Of a stretch of DNA of 64,000 bases, positions 17,766-26,168 are shown one piece after another. How positions within the stretch are numbered: the first letter of the stretch is position 1; every line of letters begins with the position of its first letter. The stretch comes from UBA12481 sp942493265 (lineage in GTDB: Bacteria > Bacteroidota > Bacteroidia > Bacteroidales > UBA12481), in NCBI GenBank assembly GCA_942493265.1, contig OW818688.1, positions 4,526,001-4,590,000 on the forward strand. Reading direction: 5' to 3'. Under the pieces are notes generated by a model. That model was not told the origin of the DNA. It saw nothing but the letters and a program-made list of their open reading frames with translations, and made no database searches. The translations under genes and the position numbers were made by a program.

Positions 17766-18308
17766 TTATACCAGCTTACGCAGATAGAACACATCACAGG
17801 AAAAATGACCCGTGCTTCCCATGTGACCGGAGATCTGCCGGAAGCCCAGCCGTTCGTATAGTCCACGTGCAGCCTTCATCTGCTCAATGGTTTCCAGGTA
17901 AATCTGAGAATAGCCAGCCTTCATGGCCTCCTCCAGACAAATCTGCAGCAAACGTTTGCCCAGTCCGAGTCCGCGTACCTCAGGCCGGAAATACATTTTC
18001 ACAAGCTCACAGGTACCCGGTTCGCCGGGCAATGGGGCTATCCCCGCCCCGCCCAGAACAAGGGATCCATCAGTAGATCCTTCAGAATTTTCCCTTTCCA
18101 GGATAAAATACCTCCGACCCTCTTTTTGAAAGGCTTCATACATCTGCCGGGTATCCTGGTCGGCTGAGGCAAATCCGTCACCAACGGCGCCATGTTCAAC
18201 CAAGGTTTCCAGAATTATATTGCAGATAGCCGGATTGTCACCGGAACTGATTGGCCTGATCCTGAAGGTTCCGGCACTATTAGTAATCAATAAATTTATG
18301 TTATTCAT
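17766..18308 (-). CDS. GNAT family N-acetyltransferase
   Basis: This protein of about 180 residues has the GNAT fold. The acetyl-CoA binding motif A is VRGLGLGKRLLQICLEEA, followed by the motif B region GYSQIYLETIEQM and a C-terminal RGLYERLGF typical of the family. I start it at the ATG at 18308; a TTG at 18320 would add four residues. The substrate is unknown; such single-domain enzymes acetylate amino acids, peptides or small amines. It lies upstream of the ole operon on the same strand with a 122-base gap, so it may or may not share a transcript. It is divergent from the Fic gene. Confidence 0.85.
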   Translation of the reverse strand: MNNINLLITNSAGTFRIRPISSGDNPAICNIILETLVEHGAVGDGFASADQDTRQMYEAFQKEGRRYFILERENSEGSTDGSLVLGGAGIAPLPGEPGTCELVKMYFRPEVRGLGLGKRLLQICLEEAMKAGYSQIYLETIEQMKAARGLYERLGFRQISGHMGSTGHFSCDVFYLRKLV

Positions 18309-18466
18309 ATATCCATGCAAATTTGAAAAATATTTACAATTTCCCTCCCCGCATACCGTTAATAATCATATATTTGAAGAGTATTAAGGCAAAAGTTGGC
18401 AAACTTTTTCGTATATTATTGAAATTTAATCAGTTAACCATATCGGCTTGCGCGATATGTATTGCT

Positions 18467-19594
18467 ATGAAACCAGTTTTATTTCAGACCCCGGAGCCAT
18501 TATTTAATAGCAGGATTACAGACCTGGTAATGGAGATTGAATACCTTAGAAAAAAAGAGACGATCGTAACGACCGATCCGTTCATATACAACCAGTTGCG
18601 CAATATATTTCTCGACCTCGACGCCATGGCATCAGCACGGGTTGACGGAAATAAAACCGGTTTAAGTAAGTACCTGGAAGCCAAGGAGGACGAGCCGGAA
18701 GCCAAAGGCAGAAAAACAGTTGAAATTGATAAAATATCGGAAGCCATGCGGCTTTTAGATGAGAATATTAACGAAACAGTGTTTTTTCAAGGTTTCTTTA
18801 CCGAACTGCACCGAATGATCCGGGAAGGGATCACAAACGAAAGCAGCAGATTTGCAGGCAAATACAGGCATTCCGTTGCCCGTCCGGATGTACCTGGAAA
18901 TACCAGTCCGGCCTTCCATCTTGTTGAAACTTTTATGGATAAGCTTATCAGCTATATCAATAAAAAAGAGTCCCCAAAATTTGACGCCATAAAATCAGCA
19001 CATGTCCATCAGCGCCTTTTATGGATTCACCCTTTCCGGGAAGCCAATGGATTGATCAGCCGTTTGGTGACCTTTACCATGCTTCGCAAACAGGGGTTCG
19101 GAGGGGTGCCCGACCGCATTGTCAACCCTACCTTCAGCTTCTGCTGGGATCCGGATAAATACCTTAAACTCATTCGGCGTGCGGATTCGGAAAAGGAAAA
19201 GGATGTTCTCGCCTATACCGAATTTGTCCTGGAAGGGTTACGGAATGATATGCTGAGGATGGATAAGCTTCTGAATTATGATATTATCCGCGAAGAAATT
19301 CTGAGGCCCGCATTCAAACATCCGCTTTTCGACCGCGTTTTTGGCGAACAGGACCGGCTGATCATCGATATGGCAATGGAAAAACAAGTTTTCCAAGCGG
19401 CAGATGTCCGACTCTTCTTCCCGCAGAAACACCCCACTGAAATATCGAAAATGCTGAAATGGCTTCGCGATAAGGAGATGATTATCGGTCTGGATGAAAA
19501 TGCCAGAAAATATGCTATCAATCTGGAAAACAAGTACCTGATAAAGCTTGTGGTAGGAAAATTGGAAAGAGCCGGTTTTATTCCGTTCACCTGA
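18467..19594 (+). CDS. Fic family protein with degenerate Fic motif
   Basis: This 375-residue protein has a class II Fic architecture: an N-terminal helical part with the inhibitory-type phrase SARVDGN (residues 56 to 62, Asp where Glu is usual), the Fic core, then a C-terminal winged-helix-like region. Fic enzymes transfer AMP or other phosphate moieties to hydroxyl side chains. The core motif here is HPFREANGLISR (188 to 199), against the canonical HPFx(D/E)GNGRxxR: Gly is Ala193 and the first Arg is Leu196, while His188, Glu192, Asn194 and Arg199 remain. I start at the ATG at 18467, since the 48 extra residues readable from 18323 are hydrophobic and unlike the family. It stands alone, divergent from the acetyltransferase. 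Confidence 0.85.
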   Translation: MKPVLFQTPEPLFNSRITDLVMEIEYLRKKETIVTTDPFIYNQLRNIFLDLDAMASARVDGNKTGLSKYLEAKEDEPEAKGRKTVEIDKISEAMRLLDENINETVFFQGFFTELHRMIREGITNESSRFAGKYRHSVARPDVPGNTSPAFHLVETFMDKLISYINKKESPKFDAIKSAHVHQRLLWIHPFREANGLISRLVTFTMLRKQGFGGVPDRIVNPTFSFCWDPDKYLKLIRRADSEKEKDVLAYTEFVLEGLRNDMLRMDKLLNYDIIREEILRPAFKHPLFDRVFGEQDRLIIDMAMEKQVFQAADVRLFFPQKHPTEISKMLKWLRDKEMIIGLDENARKYAINLENKYLIKLVVGKLERAGFIPFT

Positions 19595-19651
19595 ACAACA
19601 AAAGGCGGATTGATCTGTTAATTTTACGGCGTTTTTCACGTTATATCGTTT

Positions 19652-21748
19652 ATGAAAAGAAAATTCTCCTGGATGTTCCTGGCAGGAACAATTGTTGTGC
19701 TGACGTCAGCATTCCTGGTTGCAGACAACAAGAAAGAGCTTGTGCTGAATGAAGCCATCTCTCAATTTCTATCATTCCGTCATTATCAACCACTTAAAGA
19801 GGATGATAGTTTCTCGGAAAGGGTTTTTAACCTCTATATCGACCGGCTCGACCTGAATAAAAGGTACTTTCTGCAGTCCGATTTTGACCAGCTGGCAGCA
19901 TACAAACTGAAACTGGATGATGAATGGAAAGTACGGTCGCTGGAATTTTTCCAGAAATCTTCGGCCCTGATTCAGAAAAGGTTACTGGAAACCAAGGCTT
20001 ACTATACAGAATTCCTTACTGTACCTTTCGATCTGAAAAAGAACGAAATGTTCGAAACCGATCCTGAGAAAACCAAATTCCCGAAGGATAATGCCGAATT
20101 GCGCGAATCCTGGCGTAAAGCCCTGAAATTTCAGGTGATGACACGCGTGGCTGGCAACCTTCAGATTCAGGAAGAAGCTGCGGCCAAATCCGATACAGTG
20201 AAAATTAAAACGGCAGCGATTCTGGAGGCCGAAGCCCGTAAAGGATTGCTCGACAACTACAACGACTGGTATACCCGGGTGCAGAAAATCGATGAGGATG
20301 ACCGCTGGTCAATCTATATCAATTCGGTTATTTCCGCTTACGATCCGCATTCGGTTTACATGCCCCCTCGGGATAAAGAACGTTTCGACATGACCATGTC
20401 GGGCAAATACGAAGGCATCGGCGCCACGCTCCGTCAGAAGGACGGATATCTGGTGGTGATCGATATGTTTCCGGGCAGTCCCTCCTGGAGGAGCAAGAAA
20501 ATTGAGGTGAACGACCTGATCATGCGTGTTGCTCAGGGTGACGAACCATCGGTTGACATTCTCGACATGAAACAGGAAAATGCCGTTGCCCTGATCAAAG
20601 GGCCTAAAAACACAAAGGTTCGGCTCACAATCCGCAAGCGCGACGGATCAGTGAATGAAGTGGTTCTTACCCGTGCAGTGGTAATCATGGAGGAATCATA
20701 CGCCTCCTCCCTGATCCTGAAGGATGCTGCCGGAAGCCTTCGTACCGGTTATATCTTCCTCCCCCAGTTCTACCAGGATTTCCAGGATCGCAACGGCCGG
20801 AAATGCTCGGATGATGTGGCTAAGGAAATCGAAAAACTGAATGCCGAGGGGATCGATGGCTTGATCATCGATTTACGCAACAACGGCGGAGGTTCACTGC
20901 CGGAAGCAGTAAAAATGGCCGGGCTCTTCTTCCCGAAAGGACCGGTTGTTCAAATCAAAACCAAGGAGGGAAGTCCTATCATTCTGGACGATACGGATAC
21001 AAAAACCCAATATTCAGGACCACTGGTTGTGATGACCAATTATTCCAGCGCCTCCGCATCGGAGATTTTTGCCGCAGCCATTCAGGATTACGGCCGGGGA
21101 ATCATCGTGGGAAGTACCAGCACCTGGGGAAAAGGTACCGTTCAGCGGGTGACCGATCTGGATGAATTTGTAAACGATAAATTCAACGATATCAAACCGC
21201 TTGGTGCACTCTCGCTGACGATCCAGAAATTCTACCGGATAAATGGCAAGTCTACCCAGCTTAAGGGTGTTACCCCTGATATTATTCTGCCTGATTCCTA
21301 TCAGTTGATGGATATTGGTGAAAAAGAGGAAGAATATGCACTCAACTGGGATGAAATCACCCCGGCAAAATATACGCCCTGGTCACAGACCCTGCCAAAA
21401 GAAAAACTGAAGGTACAATGCGAAAAACGAATCAGCAGCGACGACCAGTTTACCATGATCCGTCAGAATGCCAGCCGCATCAAGAAGGATTCCGAACGTA
21501 CCAATTTCAATCTGAACCTTGATGCTTATGTTAAGGAACTTAAGGCTCAGTCGCAGGAGGCGAAAAAATATGAAAAGCTCATGAAAACCGCCACCGGACT
21601 AAAGATCAAGGCTCTGGATGTCGATCTGGCATTGAACAAATCCGATACAGCCCGCAGCGAGATCACACAGCGTATGATCGAGGACCTATCAAAAGATATC
21701 TATTTGGAAGAAGGCTTTCAGGTGGTGAGGGATCTGATTAAGAAATAA
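19652..21748 (+). CDS. Prc/CtpA-type C-terminal processing protease (S41)
   Basis: This 698-residue protein is a tail-specific protease of family S41 with the long Prc layout: signal sequence or anchor (residues 1 to 25), an N-terminal helical domain, a PDZ domain (about 240 to 325, beginning GKYEGIGATLRQKDGYLVV), the protease core and a C-terminal helical DUF3340-type domain. The catalytic Ser lies in NYSSASASEIFAAA and the Lys in STWGKGTVQRV, with the LIIDLRNNGGGSLPEA strand between. It acts in the periplasm on misfolded proteins and on precursors with defined C-termini, and in E. coli on peptidoglycan hydrolases. It is transcribed alone, and its 3' end faces a convergent gene across a long perfect inverted repeat. 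Confidence 0.94.
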   Translation: MKRKFSWMFLAGTIVVLTSAFLVADNKKELVLNEAISQFLSFRHYQPLKEDDSFSERVFNLYIDRLDLNKRYFLQSDFDQLAAYKLKLDDEWKVRSLEFFQKSSALIQKRLLETKAYYTEFLTVPFDLKKNEMFETDPEKTKFPKDNAELRESWRKALKFQVMTRVAGNLQIQEEAAAKSDTVKIKTAAILEAEARKGLLDNYNDWYTRVQKIDEDDRWSIYINSVISAYDPHSVYMPPRDKERFDMTMSGKYEGIGATLRQKDGYLVVIDMFPGSPSWRSKKIEVNDLIMRVAQGDEPSVDILDMKQENAVALIKGPKNTKVRLTIRKRDGSVNEVVLTRAVVIMEESYASSLILKDAAGSLRTGYIFLPQFYQDFQDRNGRKCSDDVAKEIEKLNAEGIDGLIIDLRNNGGGSLPEAVKMAGLFFPKGPVVQIKTKEGSPIILDDTDTKTQYSGPLVVMTNYSSASASEIFAAAIQDYGRGIIVGSTSTWGKGTVQRVTDLDEFVNDKFNDIKPLGALSLTIQKFYRINGKSTQLKGVTPDIILPDSYQLMDIGEKEEEYALNWDEITPAKYTPWSQTLPKEKLKVQCEKRISSDDQFTMIRQNASRIKKDSERTNFNLNLDAYVKELKAQSQEAKKYEKLMKTATGLKIKALDVDLALNKSDTARSEITQRMIEDLSKDIYLEEGFQVVRDLIKK

Positions 21749-21764
21749 AAATACTGGTTAAATC

Positions 21765-21881
21765 AAAAAGGTCCCCGCCTTCTGTCCCCGCCTTCGCGGG
21801 GATGACAAGTGCTCTGGCAAAAATTCTGCAGGAGCTATTGTCATCCCCGCGAAGGCGGGGACAGAAGGCGGGGACCTTTTT
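21765..21881. repeat. 44-bp perfect inverted repeat between convergent genes
   Basis: Arms 21765-21808 and 21838-21881 are exact reverse complements over 44 bases, separated by 29 bases. Each arm contains its own small palindrome, TCCCCGC-4 bases-GCGGGGA. The right arm ends in seven T and the left begins with five A, so it can act as a terminator in both directions for the Prc gene and the TlpA-like gene. The GC-rich core (CCCCGCGAAGGCGGGG) is of the type found in REP-like dispersed repeats. Confidence 0.9.
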
Positions 21882-21898
21882 TTATCTACCAGCGTGGG

Positions 21899-23293
21899 TT
21901 ACAACAAGCTGTCAAATTTTTCACGTGTTTTTTTGTCGGAGGGGCGGGTCATTTTTACTGAAACGATCTTGCCTTCGGTATCAAACAACATGAAAGTGGG
22001 TACGCCCATGATCTTGTAATTCTTGCACAATGCAGATTCCCAAGCCTTTTCGCCAATAATCTGAACCCCCTGCAATTTATTCTCCGGTACGAATTTCATC
22101 CAGGCATCATGATCTTCATCAATCGAATAGCTGATGAAAACAATGTTCTTGCCATGGTAATCAGTTTCCAGGGTATCCAGATACGGGATTTCGTATTTGC
22201 ACGGTCCGCACCAGGTTGCCCAAACATCAACATAAACCAGTTTACCTTTGAAATCCGACAGTTTAACAGTATTGCCCTGCATATCCTTTCCCGAGAATTC
22301 AAATGCCGGCTGACCCAGTCCGAGGGCCTTCCATTCGTTTACCGTTTTGTTCAGGTCACTGACCATCGCGGTATCCTTGCATTTGCTTACGAAAAAGTCG
22401 ATTGCTTCCTGAACTTCGCCATCAATATCTTTCCATTGAACCATACCTGAAACATCATCGAACAGGTAACGTGCCAGAACTGCCTCATTTTTTAATAGTT
22501 CAACAGCAGTTTCCATCCTGATTTTGGTAGAATTGATGGTCTGGGTGGAATCAGCCAGTTTCAGAGCATCAACCTTTTTGCCGGCAGCCTCTCGCACCAG
22601 ATTGCTTACATATCCGTTAAACGCATCGGAGCCCACATAAGCAGGCTGATTTACGTCGAGTTCGTTCTTATAGGAGTTGAATTCTTCCGGAACCTTATAA
22701 CTTTCAAGCTTGCCGAAATAGGCATGATAGGATTCAAACATGCTCATCGAACCGGCCCAGCCATAAATAACATCAGCTTCTGCTGTTTTCCAGAACGGAT
22801 CATTTGCATCGTCTTTTGCCGTTTCCGCAAGTAACTTCTTCTGAATCGCCAGGAGTGAATCCTGTTTCAGTTTGAACGGACCGGGCTCGAGCTTATAAAT
22901 ATCATAATCCATATCCCCGGTTGCAACCGATTTAGCCACCAGATAATTGTTGATATCAGAACCTTTGCCGGAAAATTTGAGTGTTGCTTTGAAAGCATTT
23001 GCATCAAAATTGATCTCCAGCTTCATTCCCGGAGTCAGTTTAAACGGCATATAATCCTGTTTTCCAACCAGAAGGTAATAATTGGAAGATTTGGAAAGTT
23101 CAGGAATGGCATGGGTAAAACGCCCGTTTGCATCCAGTTTGATGGAATCTTTTGCGCCGCCAGGCCCCCCGAGGATAAAGTAACCGGAAAGCAGATTGGT
23201 AACTTTTCCGGACAGATCGGCTCCCTTTTTTACCGCCGGAGTGCAAGCGAAAAAGAAAGGTACCAGAACAAGAGAAATGAGGACTTTTTTCAT
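21899..23293 (-). CDS. TlpA-like thioredoxin-fold lipoprotein
   Basis: This 464-residue lipoprotein has a signal peptide ending in PFFFAC with the lipid-attachment Cys at residue 16. The N-terminal part (about 25 to 110) resembles the DUF4369 beta domain found ahead of thioredoxin domains in Bacteroidota, followed by a helical middle. The C-terminal 150 residues form a TlpA/ResA-type thiol-disulfide oxidoreductase with the active site VWATWCGPCKYEIP and the cis-Pro in IMGVPTFMLFD. It should work in the periplasm or at the outer membrane in thiol redox maintenance or cytochrome maturation. Its stop lies 18 bases from the big inverted repeat. Upstream, the T9SS protein gene ends only 10 bases away, so the two may be one transcript. 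Confidence 0.9.
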   Translation of the reverse strand: MKKVLISLVLVPFFFACTPAVKKGADLSGKVTNLLSGYFILGGPGGAKDSIKLDANGRFTHAIPELSKSSNYYLLVGKQDYMPFKLTPGMKLEINFDANAFKATLKFSGKGSDINNYLVAKSVATGDMDYDIYKLEPGPFKLKQDSLLAIQKKLLAETAKDDANDPFWKTAEADVIYGWAGSMSMFESYHAYFGKLESYKVPEEFNSYKNELDVNQPAYVGSDAFNGYVSNLVREAAGKKVDALKLADSTQTINSTKIRMETAVELLKNEAVLARYLFDDVSGMVQWKDIDGEVQEAIDFFVSKCKDTAMVSDLNKTVNEWKALGLGQPAFEFSGKDMQGNTVKLSDFKGKLVYVDVWATWCGPCKYEIPYLDTLETDYHGKNIVFISYSIDEDHDAWMKFVPENKLQGVQIIGEKAWESALCKNYKIMGVPTFMLFDTEGKIVSVKMTRPSDKKTREKFDSLL

Positions 23294-23303
23294 AGAGGTT
23301 TAG

Positions 23304-26006
23304 TTATTGTTTAATAAATCTTTCCGTAAGATGTTGTTTCCCAGCCCAAACCCGGATAAAATACATTCCCGGAACCAGGTTCGGATGAAGCTGCTTCTGA
23401 ATGGTTCCGTTACCAACCTGAAGGGTTTCTTCATATACCCGTTCACCGGTGATAGAAATCATTTCGAGCCTGGCTTCAGTGGCATTGATGCCATCAATAT
23501 GCAGATTAACTGCCCCGCTTGTCGGATTCGGGAATACTGTGATTTTGCTTCCTGAGAAGGCAATCGGATCGGTTCCGGAGGTTCCCTGAATCAGGTTGGC
23601 CATCCAGATACCCCGTCCGAATGTGGCTGCATAGAGCTTTCTGCTTGGAAAATGAATTTCCAGTTCGGAGATGATCACATTGGGAAGAAGATTGCTGTAC
23701 AAAGTCCATTTTCCGGTCTCTTCGGTGTAATAATAAACACCGGCATCGGTTCCGATATAGACCACATCATTGCCATAACCCTCCTGATGTACAACGCTGT
23801 TCACCGGAATATTCGGCAAATCCAGTGACATATTTTTCCAGGTAGCCCCGCCGTCGAGCGTACGGTAAACTTTTTGTCCCGGAAGAAATCCTCCGTAAGT
23901 AACCCATAAATCGAGCGAATCCGATCCATTTACAGCCAATGAGGTAATGTACAGGGAATCGGGTATCCCATCAATAATATTCATCCAGCGGGTACCTCCG
24001 TCCTGAGTGGCCCAAAGTTTTGACGGGGTCGGATAATCATAACGGATCCTGGATGCAGCATACAAGGTTTTACTGTTACCCGGATAAATGGCCATGGCCG
24101 TAATCTCAGCCGGACTGTTATAACCGTTTACCGTCGGGAAGCTGGATATCTTGGTATAGGTATTCCCCTTATTTACTGATTTATAGACGTTTCCATAACC
24201 TGTGAAAATAACATTGGGATTATTCATGTCCTGAATCATCGGGGTGGTCCATTCACCTTTTTCACTACCGACTGATGGACGGATGGAACGGAAATTATCG
24301 CCACCATCGTCGGACCGCGAAAGGCTGCCATACTGTGACGAACCATAAACAATGTCGGGATTGTCGGGATTGATCATGCAGTCCATCCCATCACCGCCAA
24401 TGAAATTGATCCAGTTACCGTTACGGTTGTAGAAACTTGAATTGTCCTGAGCTCCGCCAACAACATACCCCGGAAACATCTCGCACAGACCGATCCGGTA
24501 GAATGAAGTGATTATCATGCCGTTCGACCGTTCCTGCCAGGTGGTGGCCCAATTACCATCGGGTTTTGTTCCCGGAATGATGGTATCAGTTCTGGCAACT
24601 CCGCCATCATGACAGGCATAATATTTTTTATCGGCAGGGTTATATTTATACTGATGCTGGTCGGCATGCAAGGTGAAGTTGTCGTTTGAAAATACCCAGA
24701 ACGAAACAGCAGTCCAGTTAAGGCCGCCATCTGAACTGGCATTCATGTTCAATCCGCCTACATATAAGCGTTCCGTATTTTTCGGATCAACCAGGATAGC
24801 AAGGTCGTACCAGCCCTGACTGGCATCCAGGATATTATATCCATTGGCAGCCATGGTATTACGGGCGGTCCAGGTTTCACCACCGTCGGTTGAACGGTAT
24901 AAACCATAAAATGAGCCGGCCGGATTAGCCGCCAGTACATATATATAATTGGAATTCTGCGGGGTCAGTCCGATCTCGGTGCGACCGATGCTCAAATCGG
25001 CCGGCCAGTTAGTGTTCTTGGTTACCCAGGTTTCACCGAAATCGGTTGATTTCAAAAATTTAGCTGATCCGCCGCCAAAACTCCTGATCGTACCGGTGGT
25101 CGCAAAAATGACTGAGCCATTATTAAAATCCTGCTCGATATCCCAGATAACATTGCTGTCCATCTTTCTCCAGGTGGTTCCGTCGTCGGTCGATTTAAAA
25201 ATACCGGAAACACCGCCAGCGAGCAAAGTGCCGGGCTGAGTAGGATGAAACAACACCCTGCGGATCAATGAAGCATCCAGATCGTCCTGGTTGTAGGAAA
25301 GACCGGTTGGCTGCCAGGTAATCCCGCCATCGTCAGTGCGGTACACTCCAAGCCCGTAATGGGTATGGCGTTTACGGCTATCGGTATCCAATGCCACCCC
25401 GATGTACGCATAGTCACAAACAGCAATAAAAATATTATCCGGATTCTTCGGATTTACAGCGATATCACTCACACGCAGAATGGGAAGATCATCGGTGAGC
25501 GGTGTATAGGTATCTCCGCCGTTAATGGTTTTCCATACCCCGCCCTGAGCCACGCCAATCCAGTAAATCAGCGGGTTGGTCGGGTGAAAGCTGATGCAGT
25601 TGATCCTGCCCATGCCGTGCGATGAGAAAGTTTCTGCACTCGGCGGCCTTTGGTCGGGGCCCACGGGAGACCAACCATTGCCGGATTTGAATTTTGCCTG
25701 TATCTGTTTCTCAGCCTGAACCTTATTCACCTCCGACACAAAAATCGAGGCATCGGCCGGATTCCCGTCGGGATTCAAACGGCTGCGATTGAATTCCATA
25801 AAACGCCCGTAGGCTTTCCATCCCTTCTGATCAAGATTCGCTGGAACCGAAGCCCACTGATCGTAATCTTTCAAGGCATCCCTGAAACTATAATTCCCGC
25901 CTTGGGCTGATCCCTGCGGAATAACAAACTGTCCCATCAGGCTGATTCCCGAAAGCATCAGCACCGCAAACAGCATAAAAACTTTTGATTTAACTGAATA
26001 ATCCAT
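23304..26006 (-). CDS. T9SS-exported beta-propeller (BNR/VPS10-like) protein
   Basis: This surface or secreted protein of about 900 residues has a signal peptide (MDYSVKSKVFMLFAVLMLSG, cleavage near LMGQ). It carries many sialidase/BNR-type repeats of the form STDDGTTW, YRSTDGGETW and YRTLDGGATW, which fold as beta-propellers related to VPS10 and photosystem stability factor domains. The last 80 residues are a type A T9SS sorting domain (ITVFPNPTSGAVNLHI to PGMYFIRVWAG). The repeats carry the usual Asp-box but I see no sialidase catalytic set, so a binding or scaffold role is as likely as hydrolysis. I start at 26006 since the longer frame from 26093 would translate an inverted repeat. Confidence 0.88.
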   Translation of the reverse strand: MDYSVKSKVFMLFAVLMLSGISLMGQFVIPQGSAQGGNYSFRDALKDYDQWASVPANLDQKGWKAYGRFMEFNRSRLNPDGNPADASIFVSEVNKVQAEKQIQAKFKSGNGWSPVGPDQRPPSAETFSSHGMGRINCISFHPTNPLIYWIGVAQGGVWKTINGGDTYTPLTDDLPILRVSDIAVNPKNPDNIFIAVCDYAYIGVALDTDSRKRHTHYGLGVYRTDDGGITWQPTGLSYNQDDLDASLIRRVLFHPTQPGTLLAGGVSGIFKSTDDGTTWRKMDSNVIWDIEQDFNNGSVIFATTGTIRSFGGGSAKFLKSTDFGETWVTKNTNWPADLSIGRTEIGLTPQNSNYIYVLAANPAGSFYGLYRSTDGGETWTARNTMAANGYNILDASQGWYDLAILVDPKNTERLYVGGLNMNASSDGGLNWTAVSFWVFSNDNFTLHADQHQYKYNPADKKYYACHDGGVARTDTIIPGTKPDGNWATTWQERSNGMIITSFYRIGLCEMFPGYVVGGAQDNSSFYNRNGNWINFIGGDGMDCMINPDNPDIVYGSSQYGSLSRSDDGGDNFRSIRPSVGSEKGEWTTPMIQDMNNPNVIFTGYGNVYKSVNKGNTYTKISSFPTVNGYNSPAEITAMAIYPGNSKTLYAASRIRYDYPTPSKLWATQDGGTRWMNIIDGIPDSLYITSLAVNGSDSLDLWVTYGGFLPGQKVYRTLDGGATWKNMSLDLPNIPVNSVVHQEGYGNDVVYIGTDAGVYYYTEETGKWTLYSNLLPNVIISELEIHFPSRKLYAATFGRGIWMANLIQGTSGTDPIAFSGSKITVFPNPTSGAVNLHIDGINATEARLEMISITGERVYEETLQVGNGTIQKQLHPNLVPGMYFIRVWAGKQHLTERFIKQ

Positions 26007-26047
26007 CGTGTATGCATTTATTAGTACACAAATATGGGAATAATAGT

Positions 26048-26102
26048 TGTCGGTTGTCGGATGTCGGTTGTCGGTTGATAGAATAACCGACAACCGACAA
26101 CG
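26048..26102. repeat. Inverted/direct repeat cluster of TGTCGGT units
   Basis: The run holds TTGTCGGTTGTCGG and TGTCGGTTGTCGGTT in direct order (26048-26076), then after 8 bases the exact reverse complement AACCGACAACCGACA (26085-26099). The 15-bp stem lies in the divergent gap between the T9SS protein and the histidine kinase. It could be a regulatory hairpin, a protein-binding array or a REP-like insertion. Confidence 0.85.
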
Positions 26103-26168
26103 GAGAACTCTCTGTTAACGATTGTTAATCAACAATGCAGACTCCATACTTCTGTGTAAATTGGCATC

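Noticed and set aside
18323..18466. An N-terminal extension of the Fic protein
   Set aside because: The 48 residues are AT-rich, hydrophobic and unlike the family. They start only 15 bases from the divergent acetyltransferase, leaving no room for a promoter.
26006..26093. An N-terminal extension of the T9SS protein to 26093
   Set aside because: It would translate an inverted repeat and place 29 polar residues in front of a clear signal peptide.
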